Below are positions 12,346 to 23,881 of a DNA stretch of 64,000 nucleotides, in pieces. Below the pieces are notes generated by a model. The model was not told where the DNA came from. It saw nothing but the letters and a program-made list of their open reading frames with translations, and ran no database searches. A program made the position numbers and the translations under genes. Each line of letters begins with the position of its first letter. Positions within the stretch are counted from its first letter, which is position 1. The DNA comes from Hydractinia symbiolongicarpus (Eukaryota; Cnidaria; Hydrozoa; Anthoathecata; Hydractiniidae), in NCBI RefSeq assembly GCF_029227915.1, contig NC_079887.1, forward strand, positions 11,346,001 to 11,410,000, in the 5' to 3' direction.

Positions 12346-15300
12346 TTAGGGTTAGCAATTTAACTGTGGATTAATATTTCCAGTATAATTTTTGTATTAC
12401 TGAGACAATATACCCTTATTCATACTGGTTTTAGGCCTAACAATAAGGGGTGAGCGATTGCTTTTGCTCACGCAAAGACTTACCCAATTCTGAGAAATAA
12501 GAAACTAGCCGAGCCATTAATTACTTCCTTAATTCCACAAAAAGTTTGTCTCGCTTAGCAATATCAATTCATCTCACACAGAAATCATTGTTATCTTTCC
12601 TATTATTAGATGTGCATATTTTACATGGCTAGCCTCTCATTCAAAGTAAAAACAAACCCATATATAAAAGGTGAAATAAAAGATAAAAAAGATTTTGTAA
12701 TAAAATATGCGTTTATAAACTTTTAGGGCAAATTCTCAATCTTTAATTCCGCAATCTTTTCTGGTGGAAACTTTTCTTCCCTTAAGGTGCTATTTATTCA
12801 GGTTTGCTTGCCCAGTCTTAATTATTGTTTGGGTGTTATTTTTTTCTCGATAGGTCTGTTATTAGTTTACAGTCACACAATTAGACTCAAAAAGTTTTGT
12901 GTAAAATTGATTTGTGAGAAAATGACATTTTAAATAAAAGAAATGCAATTTTTCTAAAACTTTTATTTGCGTTACTTGTTGGAGAATTTATATTTCAAGG
13001 AATATTAATGCACATATAATATATTTTACATACATTGCATGAAAAATATTAACACACAAAATACACTTTTTTGCTCTACAAACAAGGTATATAAATTTAA
13101 CCTACTGCAGAAGTGACAACCATTTTTCATAATCACAATTTTTGATTTACCATTTTATTTAGATATATATAATCTATAAATAAACAATTTTAAACAGAAG
13201 TAAAGATTGATTGGCTGAAATAAAATAAGACAATGATAAAGTTTTCAATGTGCTGTGCAGGTGCGAATCACCTACAAATTGAATGAAATAGTTTAGCTCA
13301 TTAATTAGTTAATTGCAGTTCCCAGTTAGGTTGCTAGGTGGTTTAGTGAGCTAAAATATAAAAACACTTTAAACAAACACTTTATTGAGCTTAAAAATTG
13401 GTGCATTATGTTTTGTTTACCCACATTGGGTATTGCCTCAATTAGCCAGTCTACTGAGCCTAGCCTCTGTTAGTAATGGCATAAAAATTAAGAATTTCAC
13501 ATCAAATTGGCCTCTGACCTAAGTTGACAAGATTGTTTCGAAAAAACAACTAAAAATTTCCCCAACACTTTTTTCTTTCATTTACGCTCAACACTTATCA
13601 CTACTGGATTGTTTGACATATGTTTGTGTAGTGGTAGCTTCATCGACTTGGCTTTATGAATCAATAAGGTTTTTGTCCAGTAGTGGAAGCAATTTGGTTA
13701 CTTCAATCTCCGATGTTTTATTTTATTTAATATTTTTTTTGGTGTGCATGCTGGACGGCATTTGTAAATCTAATTTATATGATGCGTCATTATTTTTGTC
13801 TACCCCAGTAAGGATACGGTGTGACAGATCAGGTGTATGTGGAAAATTAGAGAAAAAAAACAAGAGAAGGTGTAAGAAGAGGAAAGAGATACAACAGGCA
13901 GTTGTTAAAAAAGGCATGTGGTATGTGTGTACTCATGGGAGAAGGGCAATTTTACATGAGACTTTCTAAAAAACAGGAAAATGAAACAACAAAAAGTTGT
14001 AAAAAATTGTGATAAAAAAATATTGCGAGAAGGTAACAAAAAAGAAGTTGTTTGAGACAAAATACGCTTCATGAGATTAGGATAGTTGTGGACTGGGGTG
14101 GAGCTTTAATAATTTGGGTACACGCACTGGAGAGTTGTGCATTTTTGCTTGCCCAGCATCCCCCACCCCTTTTCGCCAAATGTTCCGTTATATTAACATC
14201 ACAACGTTGTTAATTGAAATACATTTGTCTTTCTAATACCGTGTTTTCCTGGGAGCATTAGCTAGCAATTAATAGTGAAGTAAAATGACCTAAAAATTTG
14301 AGCCAATGGATTAACACACACAAAACAATGAATCAAGCAGCTTCAATAAACATTGGCTTTACCTTAACCCTTACACCCAAATTTGCAAGCAGAGCGAACA
14401 GCTTAGCTACACATATTAAACAATGTCTCATGTGTGTCTTTTCATATCTGAACCATACAGCTTAATTGAAATTTAAGTTTTTCTCATTTCCTGGAAATTC
14501 GGACACCAGGTCAAAAAGGTGCATTTTTTTAATGGACATATAGTCTCTGGAGGACATTAACCAGACTTATTTTTGTGTCACGCCTATAAAAATTCTAGCT
14601 AGTTAACTAGGATCGAATCAACGTTTACTGGTATGTGTAGGACACCATCAAGTTTTCTATGAACCGCTGTTAAGGCAAAGCAAATTAAGAACAACAAAAG
14701 TTTAAATAAACGAATGAACAAAAAAATCAACATTTCTTGTCCTACCATCTTTGTTTTGATTGTATATGGTAATTCTTACGGCAGGCGATTTAATGCGCTA
14801 GATTTATTCAGCAATCTCTATCTTTCGCGTGATCTTCATTGCAGATTATTCAGAAGAGAGACACGATATAATATGTAAAAAACATTGGATAAAACACTCT
14901 GCTATGACTATGGTTAGACAAAAAGGATAAGAAGTGTACATAAGAACTAAAAAAAGTGTAGAGTAGCAGACCCCATTTTGATTTCATTCCCATACCAGGT
15001 AGAGTCCAGGGAATCACGGTTGTTAACGCAGTAAAAGGTTATAAAAGTACTGGGATCGAGGTTTTTAGGTTCTAGGAAAACGGATTTTGAGGACTACAGA
15101 TCCTGATCAGCTTGGTTTTCACAAGTCACAAGACTAGAACTGCAGAAGTTATTTTAGCAATATCTTGACACTATTTCATGCTTTCCTTTTTTTGCTTCGC
15201 CCCATAACTTAAAAAAAACGTTTTTTTAAAAAATATATATACAACACTTTTTAGTGAACTAGAAGACCCTAGCTAGTTAAGTAATACACTACCTGTAGTA

Positions 15301-16210
15301 GCTATAGTGATATTATATCCTTGTTAATTTTTCAAGGGATAGAGCTGCCTAGCTATAGCTCAGTTGCACTGCGTGACATGATGTTTTGATTTCGCATTGA
15401 GAACAATGGACATGAGCACAAATATACACAGCAGTATTCTGATTGCAAAAAAAATTGTGTAGTGTAATTTTTCCTTTCCATACGCTGGGTCTCCTGGCTA
15501 ACCAGCAGCTGGAAACCTTTTTGACCTTGATAAACTGAAGTTTAATAACGTAGTCAGCCTTGATCTCAAGAAACAAGATAGAAAGGATACCCCTTTCCTG
15601 CTTTCGCTATTTTATTGTATTTTTTAGGCTCTCTCATAAAAAATATGTGGATTGTTTATCTTATTGATATCTTATTGATATAAGAAACCATTGTTAACAA
15701 AATTACTTAAAGGTCTTTTTTTAACATAAAAACCTTAAAAAGTTTAAAAATAGATTATTTCAAGAGAAACAATTTATATATATATACTGAATGTAATATG
15801 CGAAGCTGTATAAAAATAGTGAAAGAGACTATATGTTTATTCTATATTTCAGCTCTTGTGAGTCTTCATCAGGAATAAGTACAATACAATAATTTCAACG
15901 TTTATAAAATAAAGTGTTGAAGGCAAAGTAAGCTCTTTATCTAAAATTCTTTATCTAAAAAAATAGTAGCGGCAAAAAAATCAAATTGAAATACCTATTT
16001 CTTTTCATAAAAAAGTTTCACTAACTTAGTAAAAAGTTGTGTTTACTACGCGTGAAATTGCTTCGTATTTCTGACCCCTTTGTGATTTTAAAAGGATTGG
16101 CTCGAGTTTAAATTATAACGTTTTTTTAGTTCAGAAAGTTTAGTGTGCTCGTGGCGAGTTAGTATTAGTTGCTAATTTACTTAAACATTCATGGTTAACT
16201 GCTTGAAAAC
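12346..16210. other. Long intergenic or intronic stretch without a supported gene
   Basis: AT-rich sequence. A 118-codon open frame at 13613-13969 (+) has no recognised motif, mixed hydrophobic and basic content, and no splice context I can defend, so it is not called. A fragment matching the tail of the tRNA-derived SINE lies at about 12609-12640, and a copy of the 'gacccagcgta' repeat lies near 15465-15515. The missing N-terminal exon of the Cys-rich membrane protein could lie in here. Confidence 0.4.
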
Positions 16211-16446
16211 ATGCCAAATTGCGCCGCCATCAACTGCACTAACAGAACTGGTAATAATAAATCAAAAGAATATGTCGACGATGTTGTAGTTGTTTTCAAA
16301 ATTCCCAGCGCAGAGATAAAAAATGAGCTTTGAAAAAGATGGTTACATAACATTAGAAGAACTGGTCCCTTGCCTAAGGATTCAGGATTTTATGTATGTT
16401 CCACGCACTTTGAGCCAGACTGCTTTGAAAGAGATCTTCAGGCAAT
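16211..16446 (+). pseudogene. Broken THAP zinc-finger domain
   Basis: From the ATG at 16211 the frame reads MPNCAAINCTNRTGNNK, the typical THAP start with its first two zinc-ligand cysteines (CxxxxC). It continues through an FKIPSAEIKNEL segment, meets an in-frame TGA at 16331, and resumes in the same frame as KRWLHNIRRTG..PLPKDSGFYVCSTHFEPDCF. This keeps the conserved W and the late C-x2-H zinc ligands. THAP domains bind DNA and are found in host regulators and in P-element-type transposases. With a stop in mid-domain and no following exon seen, this is most likely a pseudogene or a transposase relic. A sequencing error at the stop cannot be excluded. Confidence 0.75.
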
Positions 16447-16721
16447 TATCTGATTTACAAAAATAATTTGTTTTTGTATGTATCAACCAAAAACATTTTT
16501 TCTTTCATATTTGTTTATCAAAATAAAAAGATACAATCTTGGTATAAACTTTGTGTTAGTAACCAACAATTACAAATCAAATCAACAAAAATTATGTTTT
16601 ACACAATGATAATTCTTTCTTTTAACATAAATAATTTCCTAATAACTTCATCTTGTTGATTCATTTTTTTTTCAAACTTACTTTGACTTTCAAAAATTAT
16701 GCACCTCACAACAAGTAACAA

Positions 16722-16888
16722 CAAGCGAGCCCTAATTGGGTTTACATAGCTCAAAATGAGCATTAAAAGCTCAAGGACTCTCCATCTAAGCCATGTCCCT
16801 TCCCGGAAATAATAGACAATGCATATCCCTCGATATTTGTGAGGCTAGCCATGTAAAATGTGCACATCTATCTATCTATCTATCTATT
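16722..16888 (+). mobile_element. 5'-truncated SINE copy with (ATCT)n tail
   Basis: Strongly similar, in the opposite genomic orientation, to the body of the tRNA-headed element at 48452-48800. Shared blocks include 'ctcaaaatgagcattaaa', 'actctccatctaag', 'ggaaataatagaca' and 'gaggctagccatgtaaaat'. It ends in a run of ATCT units (about 16866-16887), the tail of this family. The tRNA-like head is missing. Confidence 0.75.
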
Positions 16889-17583
16889 AGGATGCATCTT
16901 TGGTATTCTTTTTATATATATATGTATATATGTCAAATCGTTCCGACACAAAAGGTATAAGAATGAAACGGAACTATCGAAACTGATATGAAGACTGAAA
17001 GATGAATCCAAACCGTACCAACTGTCATGGAGTATCGCTGCAAGAGCATTCCCATACAAATGTTGAACACGGAGATGCGACCTTTGCTTGTCCGACCTTT
17101 TTTTTATGTTTTTTTTCATTTCATTATTTATGACGAAAATAGCACTGTTTATTAGCAAATTTACCTGGCCTTCATAAATACATAATCTTATTTCTCAGTA
17201 TTGAAATATAGACAGTGTTCTTAACATGAGTAATGAGTGTTTCATATCCTAAAATGTAAAAGTGATTGAAAAAACAAAGCAATTTCTATGACATCATAGG
17301 TTTCTATTTTTTTAAGTTGTATATATTTAATAGAGAGATTTCATAATGAGATTTAATTTAGGAAGGATCCTAAGAAAGGAAATCTCTTGTTTTTTGTGCT
17401 ATTTAGTGTAAGGTTTCCTTGCTTGTTGTATGATTTTGCAAGCATTTTTTAAGCCCATAATTTTACTGCTTAAAAGATAATTTTAAATTGGGTAAAATTT
17501 TAAATTTGTACTGAGACGATATTTTTTAATTTAGACTAACTAGGAAAAAATATGGCACACCCTGTGTAATTTAACAAGCAGAA

Positions 17584-20500
17584 ATGGTAAACAAAAATAA
17601 TGTAGGTACTGAGTCATTGGAAAAGACAGAAGAAGGCCAACAAGATAGCACAAATCCAAGTACCGATACTGAAATAAAAACCGTGATGCCTGCGCGACAA
17701 AAAGTGTCAGGGCGAGCCATAATCACACTTGCAGTGCTTGTGTACATAAACTTACTGAATTACATGGATCGCTTCACAGTATCAAGTAAGTGAACTTCTA
17801 AAATCAAATGTAAAAAAAAATTGACAAATTAATTTTTTTTAAAAGGAAATTTTAGGTCAAAGTACTGTTTACAGCTCAATTGTATATTAACATTTTAAAA
17901 TAATTGCTGTCAACTTAACACGTTAATAACACATTTTGTAGCAACATTATATAGTGTGTCACTTCCCATAACGTCTTGTTCTGAATGTAGTCTTTTAATT
18001 CAAACAAAGCTCTAATTTAAAAATCAATCATCAAACATTTTGAGCTTCAATCGTATCCTTAAGAACTTTTTATGACCACTTTAATTAAATTGAATTATTT
18101 TAAAAAACGCTAAATTTATTTAATTAAATACTGCCTAATTTTTGCTGACGACCCCATAACTTCAGATCTGCACGTCGGGTTGCAATTAAATTTTGTAAGA
18201 AAACATATAGGGCTTATACAAGCTTACCCAGCTTAGTTATTGCAAACTAAGTTGCAGATCCCAAGTTATTGGGTCATTAAAAAAAATTTAAAAAGCCTGG
18301 GACGAGCAAACAAGAGTTACTTTGGCAAAAACATTTATGTTAATCAATTCAGCTATATATTATCTATGCATTAAAGAAGTTTGAATGCACATCCCTTAAC
18401 AGGTCTAAAATTACCAATGCCGGAAAATTTCAAAGTTTGCTATTACTTAAATATGACATCATAATTTATGCAACATAATTAAATACAACTAGCGGTTTAC
18501 AGACGGACTCATAATTGAAGTTAAAATGTGCAGAAATCGAGCGCAATTAATTATAGAACAACAGAATGGTAGATTGCTTGTTAACTTGTGTTATTTTATC
18601 GTTGTATTGAGGGAAGTTAAATCAGAGTTGCAAATTTGATAATCAGAATTTTTTTAAAAAGTTCAACATTGCTCTTATACAGATTTTATGACCATGGTTC
18701 ACACACGCCGTATTTGCAAATGTACATTTGACAGCCTTAAGGGACTTAATATTCATATGTACTCTTGTAAACAAAAACAAAGTCATTATAACAGACGTGT
18801 TAATAACAGTTTGAATGTTAATGTTGCATGTGATTATGATGAAGACGTGGAAACCATCAACTGCGCTGAAACCTTATGCTCGGAGGAAGAAATGTCAACT
18901 GGAATTACCAGACAAGAAATTTTATTAAACTTTCCAAAATTCACAGTGCGAGAGCATTTAACATCCAATTCTATTGTAAACAATCTTACAGGCAATGTGT
19001 TTACCAGCCTTGTAAACAATGCTTACAATGAAACGATATTTTGGATGAAAAATTTATTTTTCTTACCATCAAGGAAAGCATCTAAATTATTTATAAATGA
19101 ACTATCTTTCTGGATTGACCAATTTAATCGTGACACATAATTCCATTGAATCCTGTTAAAAGTATTTATGATTTTACCAAATCCTCTCCTTCAAAAACCA
19201 TCGAGGTAGAGCAAAGCAAAAGAACACAATTCAAAGTTAGCTGAACGGTTTCAACTTTGGAAAGACGGTAAGATTAAATTATTACTAAAAAAAGGACGCA
19301 AAATTCAAAAACGAATGCGTGCGACACAAGCAAAACACACCAAAAACTTTCGCAAAGCTAATGATGCAAGGAAAGGTCTCTGCTGCATTGAAAATATTAT
19401 CTGATGATGATAATCAGGAAGTTTTACCTCCAACAGATGAAACGATTCACGAATTGAAGAATAAACATCCGGAGCCAACATCTATTAAGAAGAAACATTG
19501 TTTCAAGGTCCAGTACCAGTACCAGAAGATTACAATTTCTATTTTGATAACATAAATGCTGACATGATTAAGAAAGCTGCTCGCCAGACCAAGGGTGCTC
19601 CAGGTCCATCAAAATTCGACGCAGAACAATTTAGAAACATTCTTTGTAGCAATAAATACAAGCATAAAGGGCAGCTGGTCCATTACAAGTAGCAACTGGA
19701 CTAGAAAGTGGTGCCGAATACGCCATACACTCTATGCGTGAAATCGTTGAACATCAAGACCGCAATGCCGTTATTTTTAGTTGACACAAAAAATGCCTTT
19801 AACTCATTGAATAGACAAGTTGGACTAACATACAATATATTTGTCCACAATTCGCAACTGTGCTTATCAATACATACTGCAGTCCTTCGCGTCTTTTATC
19901 AGCGATGGGAAGGAGATTTTGTTGCAAGAAGGGACAACTCAAGGTGATAACCTTGCAATGTCCTTCTATGCCTTAAGTACTGTGTTATAGCAAGAACGTC
20001 TAAAATCTGCTGCAGATTGTTTTTGTAACAGAAAAGGAATAATCAGAAAAAACATAATTTACTTTCAAAATGTTAAATTATAGATATAAAACAGGTGAAT
20101 TGTAAACAGCTTTAAATTTTCACTATTTGGCAATAAACAGAAGACTATATTTTGTTATTTCATCACCAGCAAGCAAGGGAAACTCTGAGTAGCATGTCAT
20201 CAAATGCAAACTGTGCATAAAAAGCATAGAAATGCGAATAAATAACACCGTTTTTCTTTGTTTTACTCATTATAGGTGTTTTAGTCGACATACAGCATTG
20301 GTTTAACATTGAAAAAAAGAAAGCTGGACTTTTGCAAACTATATTTGTGTGTGCTTATATGGTGTTTGCACCAATATTTGGTTATCTTGGTGATCGCTTT
20401 TCAAGGAAGTATGTCATGGCATTCGGAATCACAATATGGTCAATAACAACTTATGCAGGCTCACTCATGGGACGAGAGGTACAAAAAAAATTATGTCTAA

Positions 20501-23500
20501 CAACGTACGTTAGTTGATAAATAAAACATTATTTCCAATATTTTCTCCCTAAAATTATCCTAAATTTCCATAACTTTGTAATGACTCTAACAAAAACCTG
20601 CAGTTAGGATAATGAGGTTTGAAATACTCCTTGTTATTTATCAATGTATTTTGGTTTGGCAGTAAAAGAATCTGTGCGTTGTCTGAACTCTATAAACATC
20701 AGCCTTTATTTATGTTTTTTTCAGCACTTCTGGGGTTTCTTTGCTCTGCGAGGTTTGGTTGGGATCGGAGAAGCAAGCTATTCCACTGTTGCTCCGACTA
20801 TAATTGCTGATTTGTTTGTGGGAGACCGAAGAAGCATAGCATTATCAGTGTTTTATTTCGCCATACCATGTGGAGGGTAACTGATTATATGCATTGTTTC
20901 TCTGCATCAGGAAAATTGTTGCAAAAATCTCTTACTGTTTATTTCATTTATAGCGGTCTTGGTTACATCGTTGGATCCAAATTTGCTACGTTGCTTGGAG
21001 GATGGCAGTGGGCACTAAGGGTTAGTATAAAAAGATTTCAACAAAATATTGCAGCTTGTGTCATTGCATCGAAGATTGTAGTAATCGTTCAGCCCACTAA
21101 TATTGGCTTAAAATTTGTCAAAATAAAATCATATATCAGATGAGTCAGCAAACACAAGTGACATGTTTCTTCCATCAACCTGGATTTGCATTCACGTTTA
21201 AACTAAAGATTTTGTAAAACTGTCGAATACTTCTATAATTCAATCCTCGAAAACAAGTTGTTGCTTTAAACAAAACAAGGAGGAAAAAATTATATGTTCT
21301 TTTAATTTCTTTTTTTAATAATACAATAAATTTACCATTTAAATGGTTAGCGATCACTAAATTTCATTGGCTTTATTCTCCAATTTTTTATTACTTTTTT
21401 TTAGCTTTTCTAAACGTATTTTTTTGTTTGGTTTGAAATATGTATTTATTGCTTGATTTTTGCTATACGCATAAGAAATATCAGGTTTTCCATTGGGTAG
21501 TCTTTTTGCTTCACTTTGATCAATGGGTTTGATTAAAAGCTAAAAAATATGATTGTTGAAAATTAAAAATTGCGAATGTTTACCTCCTTATTTACGATGA
21601 AATAGATTATGAATTATTTTTATGTATATATTATCATTAAAAACTGATACTTTAAGGGAAGAGAGTGTTTGCATATAAAACTACGGTTCTCTAAGATTTT
21701 TTTGCGGATAAGATCAATTTTTTAATCTTTTTTGATTTATTTTTATACATTTTGTCATACCAGTAAAATTTTTAGAAGCCATCTCTTTTAGAATATTTCG
21801 CAGAATAAAACTTTTGCTGTTGACGATCGACCTTAAACGTTTTGCAAGAATAAACGTTTTTGTGAATTTTATAAGAACAAAACCAAAAGTGTATTTATAA
21901 TAAACCAAGCTTAAGAAATAAAGTTCCAGCTCCAACTATTTAGTTAGGTAGTAGCTAACCAGCTATTTACACGCCTATCATCGTTTTAAGTTACTTTAGA
22001 AGGTTGCCTGGTAAAGGTGTTTTTCTTTTCTATTATCTCAAGTACAGTCGCCGAACACATTATATAGTGTCCGTTTACCTCATATTTGTTTAGGTGACAC
22101 CTGTTCTCGGCATTATAGCTGTTCTACTTACATTGATTGCAGTGCACGAGCCACCTCGGGGCGTCATCGAGACAGAGGGGACGACCCCTGATGTTGAGGA
22201 TCTGTCTGAATCGGTCGTCTTGACGCCTCATTCAAGCTATATTGAGGATCTGAGACAAATTCTCAATGTGTAAGTTTGAATCTGTTCATTTAAAGACACG
22301 TGTGTGTTCAGGAGCAAATATTAATTTAGTGTTTTCTTCCAAAAAAAGGTCACATTTTATGCCCCTTGCGAAAGTTGATACCTGCAAAATTACTCCTAAA
22401 TAATTATTCACAAAAGTTGATAAACATTTTTTTATAGGCCGAGTTTTATTTGGGCTACAGCTGGTTTTACCTGCGTATCTTTCGTTGTGGGTGCTTTGGC
22501 TTGGTGGGCGCCTGAATTTGCCTTTTATGCCGAACAAAGCCATTCATATGACGCTAGCCGAAAACAAGATGATGTCAGTTATATCTTTGGTATCGTTACA
22601 TTTGTATCTGGTATACTTGGTGTTTGGATAGGCGCTGAGTCTGCTCGAAGATGGAAAGTTTATAACCAAGAGGCAGATGCATTAGTTTGCGCGATAGGAA
22701 TTATCTCGTCCATTCCATTCCTGTTTTTCGCTTTATATATAGCTGATAAAATTATGATTTTATCCTGGGTAAATTTATTTCCTCAAATATAAAATTTTAA
22801 TTCTGCATTTACCATTTTGAAAAGCTTATTATTTTATTGCCTTTCTTTAGATTTTGATTGCCTTTGGCGAGATCTTAATGTGCATGAATTGGGCGCCGAA
22901 TGGTGATTTATTATTGGTATGTGTTAGCGCTTCCGCATGTTTCCATATTCATTTGCAATTCATATCAAATTATTTTTTGCAACAATTCAATATTTTTGTT
23001 TTTGTAGTACGTAATTCCACCAAACTGTCGCTCCACCGCTGAAGCAATACAAATTCTGATTATCCATGTTCTTGGAGATGCATTTAGCCCATTCGTTGTC
23101 GGCGCCGTAAGTTTAAACTGTTATGTGTAATATGAATTTCTATTTTTTTTCTTCATCTTTTGGTATAAGGTAGGTACGTGGGTTTCTAAGTTAAGGCTTT
23201 GAATTTACTTTTCACCTAAATTTACTTTTTTTGAATGTATTTTTTATTTTATTTTTTGAGAGTAAAATGTGATACCAATCTGTACAGTTCTTGTACATTA
23301 CGAACGTTCAACAAAATCAGTTTCTAAATCAAACTTTTATGATCCATTTTTAGTGTAAATTTACAGGCATTGTCTGCATAAACACATTAAGACTAAAAGT
23401 CACCTGATTTGGTCCCAAATCACCATCAGCAAATTTCAAAAAAAATCAAAAAACTAAAAGTAATGTATAAAACTTTTGACCGTGTATTGTTGGTGTTTAC

Positions 23501-23881
23501 CGATGAATTTTTTTTTAGATATCGGATGCTTACACCGGCGAGGTGGATCCAAACTCTGACTATAAAATAAAACATCTAGGACTTTTATACGCCTTATACA
23601 TAACGCCTTTTATTTGCGTGGCGGGTGCAGTGTGTTACTTAATTTGTGCAAAGCACGTACCAGTAGACAAAGCAAATGCTGAAGTAAAAGTGCGTAAAAT
23701 TATGGAAACGCCTCCCGAATCTATACTAAATAGTTTCCCAACGTCACAATCACCGTTACCAGATGAACCGGAACCTTCTGCGGTACCGGATGTTTATCCT
23801 GATTCAGAGAGTGACCGGTATGATGCTGATACAGACGTAGAACAATTGATAAAAAAGCCTGCTCAAAACGTGCGTGTTTAG
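17584..23881 (+). CDS. Spinster-like lysosomal transporter, major facilitator superfamily
   Basis: Nine exons join in phase: 17584-17785, 20276-20478, 20725-20876, 20954-21020, 22094-22269, 22438-22768, 22851-22916, 23008-23106, 23519-23881, giving 552 residues (human SPNS1 is about 530). Spinster hallmarks are in order: [21 protein letters not shown] in the first helix, [20 protein letters not shown] with LGDRFSRK in the loop between helices 2 and 3, [29 protein letters not shown], the [18 protein letters not shown] helix, and [21 protein letters not shown]. The N-terminal 40 or so and C-terminal 70 residues are polar and probably cytosolic. Spinster proteins sit in late endosomal/lysosomal membranes and export lysosomal lipids (lysophospholipids for SPNS1, S1P for SPNS2). 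Which paralogue this is cannot be told from the window. The 2.5-kb intron 1 carries a dead retroelement. Confidence 0.95.
18688..19990 (+). mobile_element. Degenerate retroelement (RT fragment) inside spinster intron 1
   Basis: A 150-codon frame (18688-19140) starts near a [18 protein letters not shown] segment that resembles a C2H2 finger. It is followed by fragments in other frames: a [21 protein letters not shown] region (19560-19640), which resembles the pre-RT 'GPSGFD' block, then [12 protein letters not shown] (about 19780-19815), an RT motif A. Near 19930-19990 there is a 'GTTQGD'-like motif B readable only in another frame. Several frameshifts and stops kill it. Motifs of this shape are common in invertebrate non-LTR and DIRS-like elements; the class is not resolved. 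Confidence 0.7.

Noticed and set aside
13613-13969. 118-codon plus-strand open frame
   Set aside because: Alternative start in a low-complexity region, no motif, no splice partners and no homologue I can name.
15349-15576. 75-codon minus-strand open frame as the missing first exon of the Cys-rich membrane protein
   Set aside because: It overlaps a copy of the 'gacccagcgta' repeat family and has no convincing phase-0 donor.
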